Shown: positions 10,954-22,018 of the stretch, piece by piece | Position numbering within the stretch: the stretch's first letter is position 1 | How the letters are laid out: each line of letters begins with the position of its first letter | Made by a program: the position numbers and the translations under genes | DNA from: Aldrovandia affinis | Lineage: Eukaryota; Chordata; Actinopteri; Notacanthiformes; Halosauridae | Length of the DNA: 64,000 nucleotides | NCBI GenBank assembly: GCA_029706075.1 | Contig: JAINUG010000176.1 | Span: forward strand, 930,001-994,000 | Direction of reading: 5' to 3' | The notes under the pieces: model-generated | Databases searched by the model: none | What the model was told of the DNA's origin: nothing | What the model saw: the letters and a program-made list of their open reading frames with translations, nothing else

Positions 10954-11207
10954 CTTTACATTTAGCAAAAGGATATTATATATTTGGATTTCAATGCTTT
11001 TTGAAAGTCCAAATATATCGTAACTTGACAGATCTGCAGAAGAGCTACTGTGCCCATTTGAATTTGGAATCCTGATCATAGAAATGAAAAGTTCCGGTGC
11101 TGAAATAACATTGATTCTTGTTTATGCAGCATGTGTATTCAGACAAAGTAATATTGAACTTTGTTAGAAGTGAAGATGTTTAGATTCTGGTTTAACTTCT
11201 GATGTTA

Positions 11208-12613
11208 CAGTAGGCTCTGTTTTAATTCACACCCTTGATAAAGATAAACAAAAGAGATTGTATAAAATAAACTATACAAGTAATGAGGTATATTTTATGG
11301 TCAAACCTACATTACTAATACAATTGTTCAGAAAAACAATTGTTTTTTTCCAGAAAACATCTGAATCACAATTATTCATACACCTGACTATTCTTTTAAA
11401 TGTAATCCAACAAAAGCAAATTAAATTCATTTGAAGGTTATGGAACTATACAGTGGCCTACAATGGTATCCTGTTTCCCTAGGGTATAAAAAGGAAGGAA
11501 CACACTTTTGAAATACTGTGGTCAGCTGTCATCATGGTGAAAGGCAAAGAACTCCCTGAAAGCATCAGACAAAAAGTTATTGACCTATGGCTACAAAAAA
11601 CTAAAAAGATACCGCTTTCCACTGTGGTGTCAATTATTAGGAAGTTTAGGAAAAGTGGCTACTCCAAGGGGCACAGTTCAAGATCTCCAAAACAACCTGG
11701 CATTTTGGGGTTACAAGGTGTCTAAAGCTACCATTTGAGGACGCCTACATGACAATGGCCTTATGGCAGAGTTGCAAGAAGGAAGCTACTTTTGAAGAAA
11801 ATTCACTAAAAAAGGTGTCTTGAATACATCAGACTACATATGAACTGCAATTGTCTTGTGGCCGAATCAAGCTTTTTGGACATACACATCAGCATTATGT
11901 TTGGCGTCCAAAGAATGCAAGTTTCATGTTGAAAAGAACCTCATATCTACGGTGAAATATGGTGGTGGATCTTTAATGCTTTGTGGTTGTTTTGCATCCA
12001 CAGGCCCTGGGGCTCTTATTAAAATAGATGGAACCATGAACTCCAGCATGTACCAAGAAAGAGAGAAAGCTACACCATGGCTGCAGATGGACCTTCCAAA
12101 AAGACAACGATCCCAAATATGCATCCAAAGAAACTAAGAAATGGTTGACAGAGCACAAGATTAATGTCCTGACATGGCCATCTCAGTCTCCAGACCTGAA
12201 TCCAATTGAACATTTGTGGTTTGAACTACAAAAAGCAGTCCACAAACATCAACCCAAGAATCTGAAGGAACTAGAACAATTCTGATGGAGGAATGGCTGA
12301 GGATCCATCCCAAGAAGTTCCATAACCTCGTATGACACTACAGAAGGTGACTACTTGCTGTTATAATGGCCAAGGGAGGAACCACATAGTACTGATAACA
12401 GGAGTGTGGATATTTGTGATTCTTGATTTTTCTGGGGAACAAATTATCATTTGTGAACCATTTAATTGTGTTTTGTGCCAAAGCATTATTATTAAATAAT
12501 ATATTTTTTGGCATTTTTGAGCATAAAGTATACCTCATTACTTATATAGTTTATTTTATATTATATCTTTTGTTCATCTGTATCAAGGGTATGAATAAAA
12601 ACTGAGCCTACTG
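11208..12613 (+). mobile_element. Tc1-like DNA transposon, both ends present
   Basis: About 100-bp inverted terminal repeats (CAGTAGGCTC...) at 11208-11310 and 12510-12613, each flanked by the TA target dinucleotide. Between them lies a decayed Tc1 transposase. It inserted in the 10.5-27.6 kb asic2 intron. Confidence 0.92.
11534..12290 (+). pseudogene. decayed Tc1 transposase
   Basis: The start MVKGKELPESIRQKVIDLW is the first helix-turn-helix of fish Tc1 transposases; it is followed by SIIRKFRKSGYSKG. The middle shows GGGSLMLCGCFASTGPGALI (Tc1 GCF motif) from 11960, and the last block near 12170-12290 keeps the [16 protein letters not shown] stretch that carries the third catalytic acidic residue. 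Frames change near 11700 and 12060 and the C-terminus is broken, so it is inactive. Confidence 0.88.
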
Positions 12614-12615
12614 TA

Positions 12616-13405
12616 TGGTTAGATGAAACCAAGACAGACATTTTTGGTTTTGTCGGGGAGGTGCATTTTAACCATTCTGCGCAGGCAGACACAATGGGGC
12701 CATCTTTGGCAGGTTTTTGGCTCTGTGAGTGAAGCCAGGGCAGTTGGGTGTGATTGGCTTCTTCACGTGGTAGCAATGCTCTTGAGCACATTAAGCCTCC
12801 CCAAATATCAGCTCAACCAACATCTCGGTATAAATGAAGCTGGCTTCACCAGGCCCTACTGATGTTTCATATCGCCATGATTCTCAACATGAGAGGAGCA
12901 TATCAATGTCGAGCTTTAAAATTATCTTGTGGTAGTAAGTGACCCAAAACAAAAATACAAAAAGGGGTTCTGAACCTGGCATGCACTGGAACTCTCCCCC
13001 AAATCGTACATTATGGGCTAAGAAGGGAGTGAGCCAACCCCCCCCCTCAACACTTAAAATCTGACCTGCTGGTGACACACTGTCCTGTTTTCTGTCCTGA
13101 AGATCTGGCGCCAGCCAACACCTTGCCTGTGTGTGTTTGTTCTTGGAGAGAGACAAGCTTGGTTTTGCATCATTTTCTTCCATTTTATGTGATTGTTACA
13201 TGTCAATTTTATGTCTAGAATTTAGCATTTGTTAAGCCGGAATATCCACTTTGGAACTTACGTCTTTCAGGTCGTGGCCAGATACGAGCGGAGCTTGACG
13301 TGGTACGAGCAAGCTTGTGAAATGGTAGCGATAAATGTTCCATATGTGAGGAGACAGAACTAAACCCTACATATTGGATGTTCCGATTTAGTATTTGTTA
13401 AGGTA
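12616..13405. other. intron sequence, nothing recognised
   Basis: Unassigned asic2 intron between the Tc1 element and the L2 copy. Short open frames lack motifs. Confidence 0.45.
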
Positions 13406-15052
13406 GTTTCACTCCGCAAAACACGGCCACCCCTGCTGCTCTCTCTGCCGCCTACACCTTCTCCCACACTCCATGACCCTCAGGTAGAGGTGGAGGGACA
13501 GGCATACTCATTTCCCCCCTGTGGAGATTTGGTATTGTTCCTCTTCCTCACTTCTCCCCCTCCTCCTTTGAATTTCATGCTGTCACTGTCACTGTTCCAT
13601 GTAAACTGCACATCATTGTTCTTTATCGCCCTCCAGGTCCACTGGGGAGTTTCCTAGACGAGATGGATGCCCTACTCAGTGCCTTCCCTGAGGATGGCAC
13701 TCCCGTCTTACTCCTCGGGGACTGCAGCTAGAGTCCTCCCAGGCCTCTGCATTCCTCCCCCTGCTTCAGTCCTTTGACTTCACCATGGCTGAATCCCCAT
13801 CCACCCACAAGGCCGGTAACCAACTGGACCTGGTCTTCACCAGGAACTGCGCCTCACCCAACATTACGGTATCGCCTCTACATGTGTCTGACCATTCCTT
13901 TCTGTCCTTCTCCCTCCCCCTCCCCTCTGTCCCTAAACCACCTTCACCTGCTCCCACTGTCCTTGTCCGTCGCAACCTCCGCTCTCTCTCACCCGCTGCC
14001 CTGTCAGCTACTGTCCTATCTTCCTCCCCCTACTGATGCCTTCTCTCAGCTACCTGCTGAAGTAGCATCATCCACCCTACTTTCCTCTCTCTCCTCCTCC
14101 TTTGACTTACTCTGTCCTCTATCCGCTAAACCCGCTCGTCTCCGCCCCCCCGCCCCCTGGCTAACCGATTCCATTCGGGCTAACCGACTGAAGCTGCGTG
14201 CGGCAGAAAGGAAATGGAGAAAATCCAAATCCCCTGTAGCTTTGTCTGACTTCCACACACTCCTGGCTTCCTTCTCCGCTAACCTCTCCTCTGCTAAGTC
14301 TGCATTTTTCCTTTCTAAAATTCAATCTTCTGTTCCCACCCCCCTCCTCTATAACCGCCGATGACTTCTCATCCTTCTTTCACGAGAAGGTTGAGGTCAT
14401 TCGCAACTCCTTCCCCCAACCTCTCCCTCTCCCATCCCGCTACCTAAACCTCCCACTCCTCTGTCCTCCTTCTCATCCCTCCCTGACTCGGACATCCTTC
14501 AACTTGTTCTCTCCCACCGTCCCACCACCTGCCCTCTTGATCCCATTCCTTCCCCCCTCTTCCAGTCCATTGCTATGGACATCCTCCCCTTTGTCTCTAA
14601 TGTCATTAACTCCTCTCTTTCCTCTGGCTCTGTCCCCTCCTCCCTCAAATGCGCTCAGGTTGTCCCCCTCCTCAAAAACCCTCTCTGAATCCTGCTGTCA
14701 TCTCTAACTACCGACCTGTGTCTCTCCTCCCTTTCCTCTCCAAAACGTTAGAGCGGGCTGTCTATAATCAACTGTCTGCTCATCTCTCACAGAACGACCT
14801 GCTTGATCCTAACCAATCTGGGTTCAGAGCAGGCCACTCCACAGAGACTGCTCTCCTTGCGGTCACAGAGGCTCTTCACGTCGCTAAGTCCCGATCCCTT
14901 AGCTCCGTCCTCCTTCTCCTCGACCTGTCGGCGGCATTCGACACCGTGGACCACCGGATCCTGCTCTCATCTCTCGTCGAGATGGGAATCTCTGGATCTG
15001 TGTTGACATGGTTTGAGTCCTACCTGGCTGACCGGTCCTACCAGGTGGCCTG

Positions 15053-15237
15053 TGTTAACTCCAATAAACACGACGTTTATTTAGTTCAAATCACTTTAAT
15101 TAGCACACGGGCTAAACTCAAATGTGACCGCCAGCAAGTCACTTCCGGCCAACAGACACAAACACACGCATGCGTCAACTCACAAGGGACACGCATTTAC
15201 CGTAAAGAACAGAATAGAGGAGAAATACATGTTAACA
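15053..15237 (-). repeat. Copia 3' LTR
   Basis: 185 bp, no difference from the 5' LTR seen over its whole length. Confidence 0.95.
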
Positions 15238-15432
15238 ATCTCACTATACTTTTTAGTAAAAATAAAAATAAATTCTCATCTTTTAACAAAACCATATAGT
15301 GACCGTAAACAAAAGTAGACAAAACAGTTCCTTAGTTACATCCCTTGCGTATTCAGAATGAGTTTGACATAACTGAACATATTAACTATATAAAGTTGTT
15401 AGTGCTTTCAATAGTCCATGTAAACAAAGTCT

Positions 15433-17757
15433 TTAACACAGATTCCATAGTCCTTCACCAAGCGCTTTCAAAAGCACAAGAGTCGCTCCCTTTTTTGTTA
15501 GACAGTCAGCAAGTTGGGTTTTTGTGTCTGACCAGAGCACTTTCTTGATTTTCTTGCTTTGTATGAGCTCCTTGATGCTGCTTATTTCCAACCGGAGTCT
15601 CTTCTCTGTGACCTGTTTCGTCGACTTAAGGGCATCGAACAGAGAATGATTGTCAGTCACACAGACCAATGAAGGAGCATTCAGTCCAGCATTCCCAGTA
15701 GTGAGTTCAGAAAAGAGAGTGGCTAGAAAAATAGCAGTGTCTATTCCGTCTGACATAGCCACAGGGTTCCCTGCAAGAGTGCTCCGCACCACACGTCTAA
15801 TTCTCTTGGATTGCCAAGAGAGGGGAGAAAACGTTCCTCTTTCTCCCATGAGAGCAATCAAAGTTCCTCCCTGTGTACCTCCATCTGGGAGATTTCCAAG
15901 AGAGGCATCACTGAAAACAGCCAAGTTCAGAGCATCATTGCTTCCCAAATGTTGAAACCTAAGGGTCACCTTTTCAGACTTGAGCTTACGGATGACTTTA
16001 TTTACTTCATGAATAGACTGCACCGTAGCATTCTTGGTATTGGATGCCAGACTACAAGCATCAAACATAACATCAGGTCTGGTCTGCTTTGCAACCCATA
16101 AAATCTGTCCTATTTTTGACCTAAGCTGCTCTTTTTCAGTTTCATTAAGAGGGGCATCCCTCTGAATAGCACGAGCTGCTTGCATATGAATAGGTTGAAG
16201 GTTTTCAATGTAACTGTGCTGATGTACCTGTACTACACCATCAACAGTAACAAAATCCATTCCTACATAGCAGAAGTTTTCATACTCCTCGCGTCCAACA
16301 AGGAACGCAGACTTCAGTTGAGGAATCACATCTGTTGAGAAGTTTTGTGAGCCTGCCCAAAGAAAATCATCTACATGACATGCAAGTACTCCAGTAACCT
16401 TGAACTGTTCATCTAACCAATAAAAGACTGCTGGATCGACCTGCGACATTTTCCCACCTGTGCTTAGCATGATTTCTTTCACTTTGTTATACCAGTACAA
16501 TGATGCATCTGCAAGACCATATACACATTTCTTTAGTTTCCATATAACACTTTCATTTCCTGCCTCAGGAGGGGGGCGAATACAAATATTCCTGGACAGC
16601 TCCATGCCCTGCAAGAAAGCAGATTTGATGTCCATGGAATGGATTTGCCATTGGTTTTGACAGATTACTGCTAACAATAGCCTAAGAGATTCAGAAGCAC
16701 ATGTTGGGGAATCTTTCTGCAACTCTTCAATATTAAGCTCTTCAAAGCCTCTGGCTACAAGTCGTGCTTTAGGCACAATACCCTTGGAAGTTTCTTTGAG
16801 ACTACACACCCATCTGGTGGAGACACACTTTTGACCTACATCTTCAACTTCCTCAAAAACATTATTATTGTGCCAATTCTTAATCTCTTCCTGTTTAGCT
16901 GCATCAAATGAGATGTCTTTGGTTATAAGTACATCAGCATCCCTGACTTCTGATTCAATGTTAAGACTATCAACTTCTGACATATCAACTGACTCCTTTT
17001 GTCCATCACTACCATCGGGTTCAAGATGTTGCAGGTTATACCAATTTTTGAGCTGTCCTGTAGCTTTGCCTGCTCTGCCTAAAACTCTGGCTCTATGAAG
17101 AGTACCGTCATCTCTGTTCATAAATGTTACAGTCTGTCCTGTTCTTAACTTTATACTTTGCGTTACCTTAGTTTGTGTCAGCATAGGTGGATGTACCACT
17201 TCTCCTGTATTTACTTCACTGTCACTGATGTTGTTCTGTTCATTGTCTGTATTCTGTTCACTATCTGAGCTATCTGCTGCATCATTTATGATGCCTTTCT
17301 CACTTTCTGTCTCTCTGTTTGCATCATCTTGTACAGTTTGCTTCTCCTGATCCTGTGTGTTCACCTTACAAAGCCTAGAGTGATGCACTCTAACAAGAAT
17401 CCCACCATGTCTTACAAATACAACAGCTCCATCCTGACCAATAACTACCCCTGGTCCCTTCCACTCTGTACAGTCTGCTCGCTTGTAATATATTTTGTCT
17501 CCTGTCTCATATTTGTCATCTGTGGGTCTGAGCTGCTTGCGCAGTGCCCTCCTTATCCTCTCTGAAGATTCAGCTTCCGTGAATGCTCTCCTAGAAGCAT
17601 GTAGAGCTGATATATGTTCCCCTACCCTAGTACTTACCGTAGTACCCTCTAGAGCAGGTAGCCTGTCAACTAATACAGAGGGGAGGTTGGGATTCTGTCC
17701 GAACACTAGTTGATGGGGACTGTAGCCATGAACACTGAGCATACTGTTCTTAGCCAT
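15433..17757 (-). pseudogene. pol: Copia integrase tail, reverse transcriptase and RNase H (774-codon open frame)
   Basis: Long uninterrupted frame. Residues 1-130 are the integrase C-terminus (GYSPHQLVFGQNP). Reverse transcriptase begins near residue 280: STRWVCSLKE, KARLVARGFEE, MDIKSAFLQG, KKCVYGLADASLYWY and the catalytic ACHVDDFLWAG. RNase H follows with FSDASLGNLPDGG, TLAGNPVAMSDG and VTDNHSLFDAL. It ends near the 3' LTR. This frame is intact, but it is out of frame with the upstream parts, so it could not be made as part of one polyprotein from this copy. Confidence 0.93.
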
Positions 17758-17803
17758 AAGGCCCAGTCTAGAGCAGTGTTCCAGTCACATCCATTTTCTC
17801 GTT

Positions 17804-18367
17804 TCACCTTCTGGATGATCTCGGTGAGTGTTTGATTGTGTCTCTCCAGAAGTCCGTTGCTCCAGGACTGTATCCCGCTGTTGTTCTTATCTCTATGTTA
17901 AAATTTTCTGCCATGTCTCTGATCTCTTCATTATTAAATTCTCCACCATTGTCACTGTATAGTCTCTGAGGAGGACCATGGACACTTATCCAAGTGTGAA
18001 TGAAGGAGTTGACTATTTCAGAGGACTTCTTTGTTTTCACAATGGTTCCTGCGCTGAAACGTGTGAAATGGTCAATGATATGGAGATACCATACACCTGG
18101 TTCCAGCTCGTGCAGGTCCACTGCTACCGTTTCATTATACTCCGAAGCTAGAGGCAAACCCACAGCAGGCTTTGGCTTTGTCTTGCTGTACCTCCGGCAT
18201 ATGTCACAGTCATGTACTATTTGTTGTAAGATAGTCCCACATTCTTTGTCTTTATTTCCCGAGCTGTGAAGAAGCCTCTGTAGTCTGTCTACGGATGCGT
18301 GACCAAACTGTTTATGAAGCTTCAGAAGGACTTTGCGTTTCTCATCTGGAGGCATGTTCTCTGTCAC
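17804..18367 (-). pseudogene. Copia integrase, N-terminal and core
   Basis: HHCC head (HKQFGHASVDRLQRLLH...CDICRRY), core aspartates at AVDLHELEPG and LYSDNGGEF. The frame is lost before the catalytic glutamate block (sequence near 17850). The C-terminal integrase part continues in the next frame from 17757. Confidence 0.85.
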
Positions 18368-18473
18368 TGTGAGAACCTCATCTTCAGTTTGACCCTTTTT
18401 GTATCTTTGTCTCTGATGTCTACACAGTAGTGTCCAGAACTAGTGAATTCAAGAGGTACAGGCTGCCTGAACA

Positions 18474-18824
18474 TCACAACTCTGTCATTTTCCATGTCCA
18501 AAACGGTTCCCGCCTTTTCAAGGACGACTTACTCAGCAATAGTGGTATATCGACTTTGACCACTTCAGTTTCAACGTGACATTTTGTCTGCCCTATCTTA
18601 GCAGGTAGTTTCACTGTTCTGGTGGCATACACTATATTTCCATCTCCAAACTTAAATGTTCTAGAACTGGGGACTTCTGTTTTTAACAGCTGGTTCACTT
18701 GGTCTTGGCTCAGGTCATTAACATAACTTTCTAGCCATTTCTCTCCACATACTGTACGAGTACAAGCAGTGTCAATAATAGCTGATCCCAAAGATTCTGC
18801 CAAGAAAATCTCTGAGTCAGACAT
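18474..18824 (-). pseudogene. Copia aspartic protease segment
   Basis: IIDTACTRTVCG gives the retroelement protease D-T-A catalytic triad, with FKFGDGNIVYA following. The frame differs from the zinc-knuckle segment upstream and from integrase downstream. Confidence 0.8.
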
Positions 18825-18880
18825 GAAGGCTTTAGTAAACAGCGTGATGTTACATTGCTCTACATCTTCAGTTACTTTTA

Positions 18881-19627
18881 CTAGTTCACTCCCCTGTGTG
18901 AGCAGTCTCTAGCCCAATGAAATGTGCTCTGACAAATGGCGCATCTTGACCGCTTACCATATTTATCTAACGGATTAGTACCCGGTAATGGTTGCCTTTG
19001 TTGTCCACTCTGTGACGTTACATTCCGCCTACCTTTTCCTTGCGGTCTTTGTTCTGTGAAGAACGCTTCATCCTTGTTCACTTGTATTCCGCTTGACTAG
19101 CCTGGCATTTTCCCTCCGAATATTCTTTTCAGTGCTGATTTCATAGAGGAGAACGTTAATTCCCGTGCACGCAGTCAGTGCTAGTTGCCTGTTCTTTTCG
19201 TCTAGACAGGCCGTGTCCAACAGCTTAAAGGCTAACACAGCATCAGGGAGTGTCATATTATACTTTTTTCATCCGGTTGTATCGCTGTTCAAAATCGATA
19301 ATGTAATCCGCCATAGAAACAGAACTGTCTTTCGTGAACGCTATCAAAATAAGAATAAGCTTCGATGCGCGCGGTCTTTTTCCTCCTTCAGGAACACACC
19401 ATCCAATTTCATCAACAATGTTGCCATACCGTTATCATTGTCCATTCTGCTGCGGGTATTTCCATGGCTGTTTCCCTGGCTCTTCCCTCAAGTCCCAAAG
19501 CAACAGCGAGAGCCTGTTTGTTCTTGTTGAGTTCTGTAACCCGCATCCAGATATTGACTTCATTTTTCCAACATTCGTATGGCCTGGCTTCATCAAACTT
19601 CGGCGGAACTTTGTAGCTAGCAGTCAT
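18881..19627 (-). pseudogene. gag: Copia gag with zinc knuckle, frameshifted
   Basis: Starts at ATG 19627 (MTASYKVPPKFDEARPYECW) just downstream of the primer site. The frame breaks near 19430, resumes as MTLPDAVLAFKLLDTACLDE (19256-19068), and shifts again before a CX2CX4HX4C zinc knuckle (RCAICQSTFHWARDC, about 18895-18945). Gag packages the element RNA; the breaks prevent a full protein. Confidence 0.85.
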
Positions 19628-19631
19628 CTTT

Positions 19632-19649
19632 AACCATCCTCTGCTACCA
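19632..19649 (-). promoter_or_regulatory. primer-binding site for initiator tRNA-Met
   Basis: One base inside the 5' LTR. On the plus strand it reads AACCATCCTCTGCTACCA, which is the 3' end of vertebrate initiator tRNA-Met including the added CCA, 18 of 18 positions as I recall that tRNA. The retrotransposon RNA would therefore pair with the intact tRNA 3' end. Confidence 0.9.
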
Positions 19650-19650
19650 A

Positions 19651-19835
19651 TGTTAACTCCAATAAACACGACGTTTATTTAGTTCAAATCACTTTAATTA
19701 GCACACGGGCTAAACTCAAATGTGACCGCCAGCAAGTCACTTCCGGCCAACAGACACAAACACACGCATGCGTCAACTCACAAGGGACACGCATTTACCG
19801 TAAAGAACAGAATAGAGGAGAAATACATGTTAACA
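19651..19835 (-). repeat. Copia 5' LTR
   Basis: First LTR in the element's own direction, 185 bp, ends TGTTAAC/GTTAACA. AATAAA-like motifs near one end. Confidence 0.95.
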
Positions 19836-21090
19836 GCCTGGAGAGGATCCCTCTCCTCTCCCCGCACCCTCTCTACCAGTGTCCCGCAGGGCTCGGTGCT
19901 AGGCCCTGTCCTATTTTCTCTGTACACCAAGTCACTTGGCTCTGTTATTTCTGCTCATGGTTTTTCCTATCACTGTTATGCTGATGACACTCAACTGTTT
20001 CTCTCCTTCCCTCCATCTGATACCCAGGTCCCGGCACGGATCTCTGCATGCCTGGCTGACATCTCCGCATGGATGTCCACCCACCACCTGAAGCTGAACC
20101 TGGGGAAGACAGAGCTGCTCTTCCTCCCAGCGAAGGGCTCCCCGATGATTGATGCGTCAATCACCGTGGAAGGCTCCATAGTGTCTCCGTCCCAGTCTGC
20201 CAGGAGTCTTGGGGTAACCCTGGACAACCAGCTGTGCTTCTCGAGCCATATTGCAGCGATCACTCGGACCTGCCGTTTCTCCCTCCACAACATCCGGAGG
20301 ATCTGACCGTTCCTCACCCAAGAGGCCACTCAACTCCTGGTCCAGGCCCTGGCGATCTCACGTCTGGACTACTGCAATTCCTTGCTGGCAGGCCTTTCGG
20401 CCTGTGCCATCAAGCCACTGCAACTAGTCCAGAATGCTGCTGCTCGCCTGGTGTTCAACCAGCCGAAGTTCATCCACGTCACCCCTCTACTCTCCTCTCT
20501 GCACTGGCTCCCCATCGCAGCACGCATCAGATTCAAGTCACTGGTGCTTGCTTTTCAAGCGGCCAGAGGTACTGCTCCCCATACCTCCAGTCACTCATCA
20601 CGCCCTACACCCCGTCCAGACCTCTCCGCTCCGCCTCCGCTGGCAGACTGACTGCCCCATCCCTCCGGGCGCCTGGCAGCCGCTCCTCGCGGTCTCGCCT
20701 CTTCTCTGTCCTGGTCCCTCGTTGGTGGAACGACCTCCCGCAATTGGTCAGGACTGCGGAATCACTTCCAATCTTCCGCAAGAGACTCAAAACCCACCTC
20801 TTCAGACTCCACTACCCCTGATCTCTGTCCATCTAGCTAAACTGTCTTCACCACTGTCTACTTGTTCAACACTATACTTTTTATTAAATAAAAATAAAAA
20901 TAAAAATGTAAAATACCTTTTCCTTCCCGGTGTTACAGGTATGGTACGCAGATGCCTGCAATGATGTCTATTGCTGTATTCCTGCACTGATCTCGTGCGC
21001 TAACTGTGATTGTTCCTACCATGTATTGATGCACATCTTGTAAGTCGCTCTGGATAAGAGCGTCTGCTAAATGCTTAAAATGTAAAATGT

Positions 21091-22018
21091 AGTTGAACCT
21101 ACGTCTGTAGATTGGACATTGAATGTTTTGTCTAACTGTTGTAACTGAATAAACCAGCTGTTAATTTTAATTGAACTGTGAGTTGTATATTTTGATGAAG
21201 GTTGATCCACCATTTTGCTCTGCCTATCAACAAATTTGGAGATTGAATTGATAATTGGTATCCTGTTGAAGAATTGTGTATGCTGTCTGTTGTGAAATAC
21301 ATTAACCGTGCCATTTTGAGGAGGTCATCTGTATAGGAATGAGTGAGTTGATTAGACAGTAAGTTCCTGTCTTTGATTACCGATGCTTTGTCAGCAAACA
21401 GTGTCTCTTCTATTCAACGGGCTAATCAGACGCTATCACTTCCTGACTTCCTTGCTGGTGCTTTGTTAGCAACACAAAGGCTCAATCAGACGCTATCACT
21501 TCCTGACTTCTTTGCTAGTGCTTTGTTAGCAACACAAAGGCTCAAACTGATCATCTGTCCCTATGCATATATTCAGGTGAGAGACTCCTTCACTTTAGAC
21601 TCTTTACCAACTCGCTGTGGACCGCTGTGTGTAATAAACTTGCATTTCAAGTCAGACTGCTGAGTCTCCTGGTCGTCTCTTCAGAAGAAGCTAACACTGT
21701 GTAGCGATTATTATATTAAATCAAATAAATAGTTTACATGTAGGATAAGTGAGCGGGTTTTAACGCATAATACCACTTGCGTTCAGTATTCAGAGTGCTG
21801 AACTTTAAACAAGGGCGTTTGACTGTTAAGGCTACTGGATTCAGAGAATAGACCATTTTTATTCTAACTTCACTGTCCTGACAAGAACCAGTGTACAATA
21901 TGATCATCCAGCAAAACAAAGATACAAATCTCATAGGGTCTTGAAAATATGATGTGAAAATATGATCATAAAAATTTTACGAAAGATAAATTCTAGATAA
22001 AGATAAAGATCTTTCTTG
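21091..22018. repeat. 0.93-kb segment duplicated at 45131-46058
   Basis: Directly follows L2 copy A and is about 99% identical by eye to 45131-46058, which directly follows L2 copy B. It contains two near-identical 60-bp direct repeats (21425-21545: CAGACGCTATCACTTCCTGA ... GTTAGCAACACAAAGG) and two AATAAA motifs, the second followed by a retroviral-R/U5-like stretch. It may itself include an LTR, but I could not find matching ends. Confidence 0.9.

Larger units (their letters stand above)
15053..19835 (-). mobile_element. Copia-type LTR retrotransposon, identical LTRs
   Basis: Two 185-bp LTRs (15053-15237 and 19651-19835), TGTTAACTCC...CATGTTAACA, identical base for base by eye, flanked by a 5-bp duplication GCCTG (15048-15052 and 19836-19840). 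Copy B of the host L2 reads GTGGCCTGGAGAGG without the insertion, proving the site. The order gag, protease, integrase, reverse transcriptase, RNase H is that of Copia elements. Similarity of the RT to the fish/crustacean GalEa-Zeco group is my impression only. Confidence 0.97.
13440..20820 (+). pseudogene. L2 ORF2 (endonuclease - reverse transcriptase), interrupted
   Basis: Endonuclease: HIIVLYRPPGPLG near 13610, then LLGD near 13710 and QLDLVFTRN followed by VSDHSFL near 13820-13890. Reverse transcriptase: SNYRPVSLLPFLSKTLERAV from about 14700, SGFRAGHSTETALLAV, LLLDLSAAFDTVDHRILL, then after the Copia insertion [16 protein letters not shown] and [10 protein letters not shown] (catalytic YADD) near 19975. 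One A is missing from a run near 14675 and there is a stop near 20305 (IR-stop instead of IRR), so it is dead apart from the insertion. Confidence 0.9.
13410..21090 (+). mobile_element. L2 LINE copy A (UnaL2-like), split by a Copia element
   Basis: 5'-truncated L2: endonuclease from about 13410, reverse transcriptase, then the 3' tail TAAGTCGCTCTGGATAAGAG CGTCTGCTAAATG with TGTAAAA-type repeats. This tail is the stem-loop end known from eel UnaL2 and its partner SINEs. The Copia insertion occupies 15053-19840. Copy B at 43394-45130 lacks that insertion. Confidence 0.92.

Noticed and set aside
19722..20306. Fusion protein starting in the Copia LTR and running into L2
   Set aside because: A chance open frame joining LTR sequence to the L2 reverse transcriptase; no biological start.
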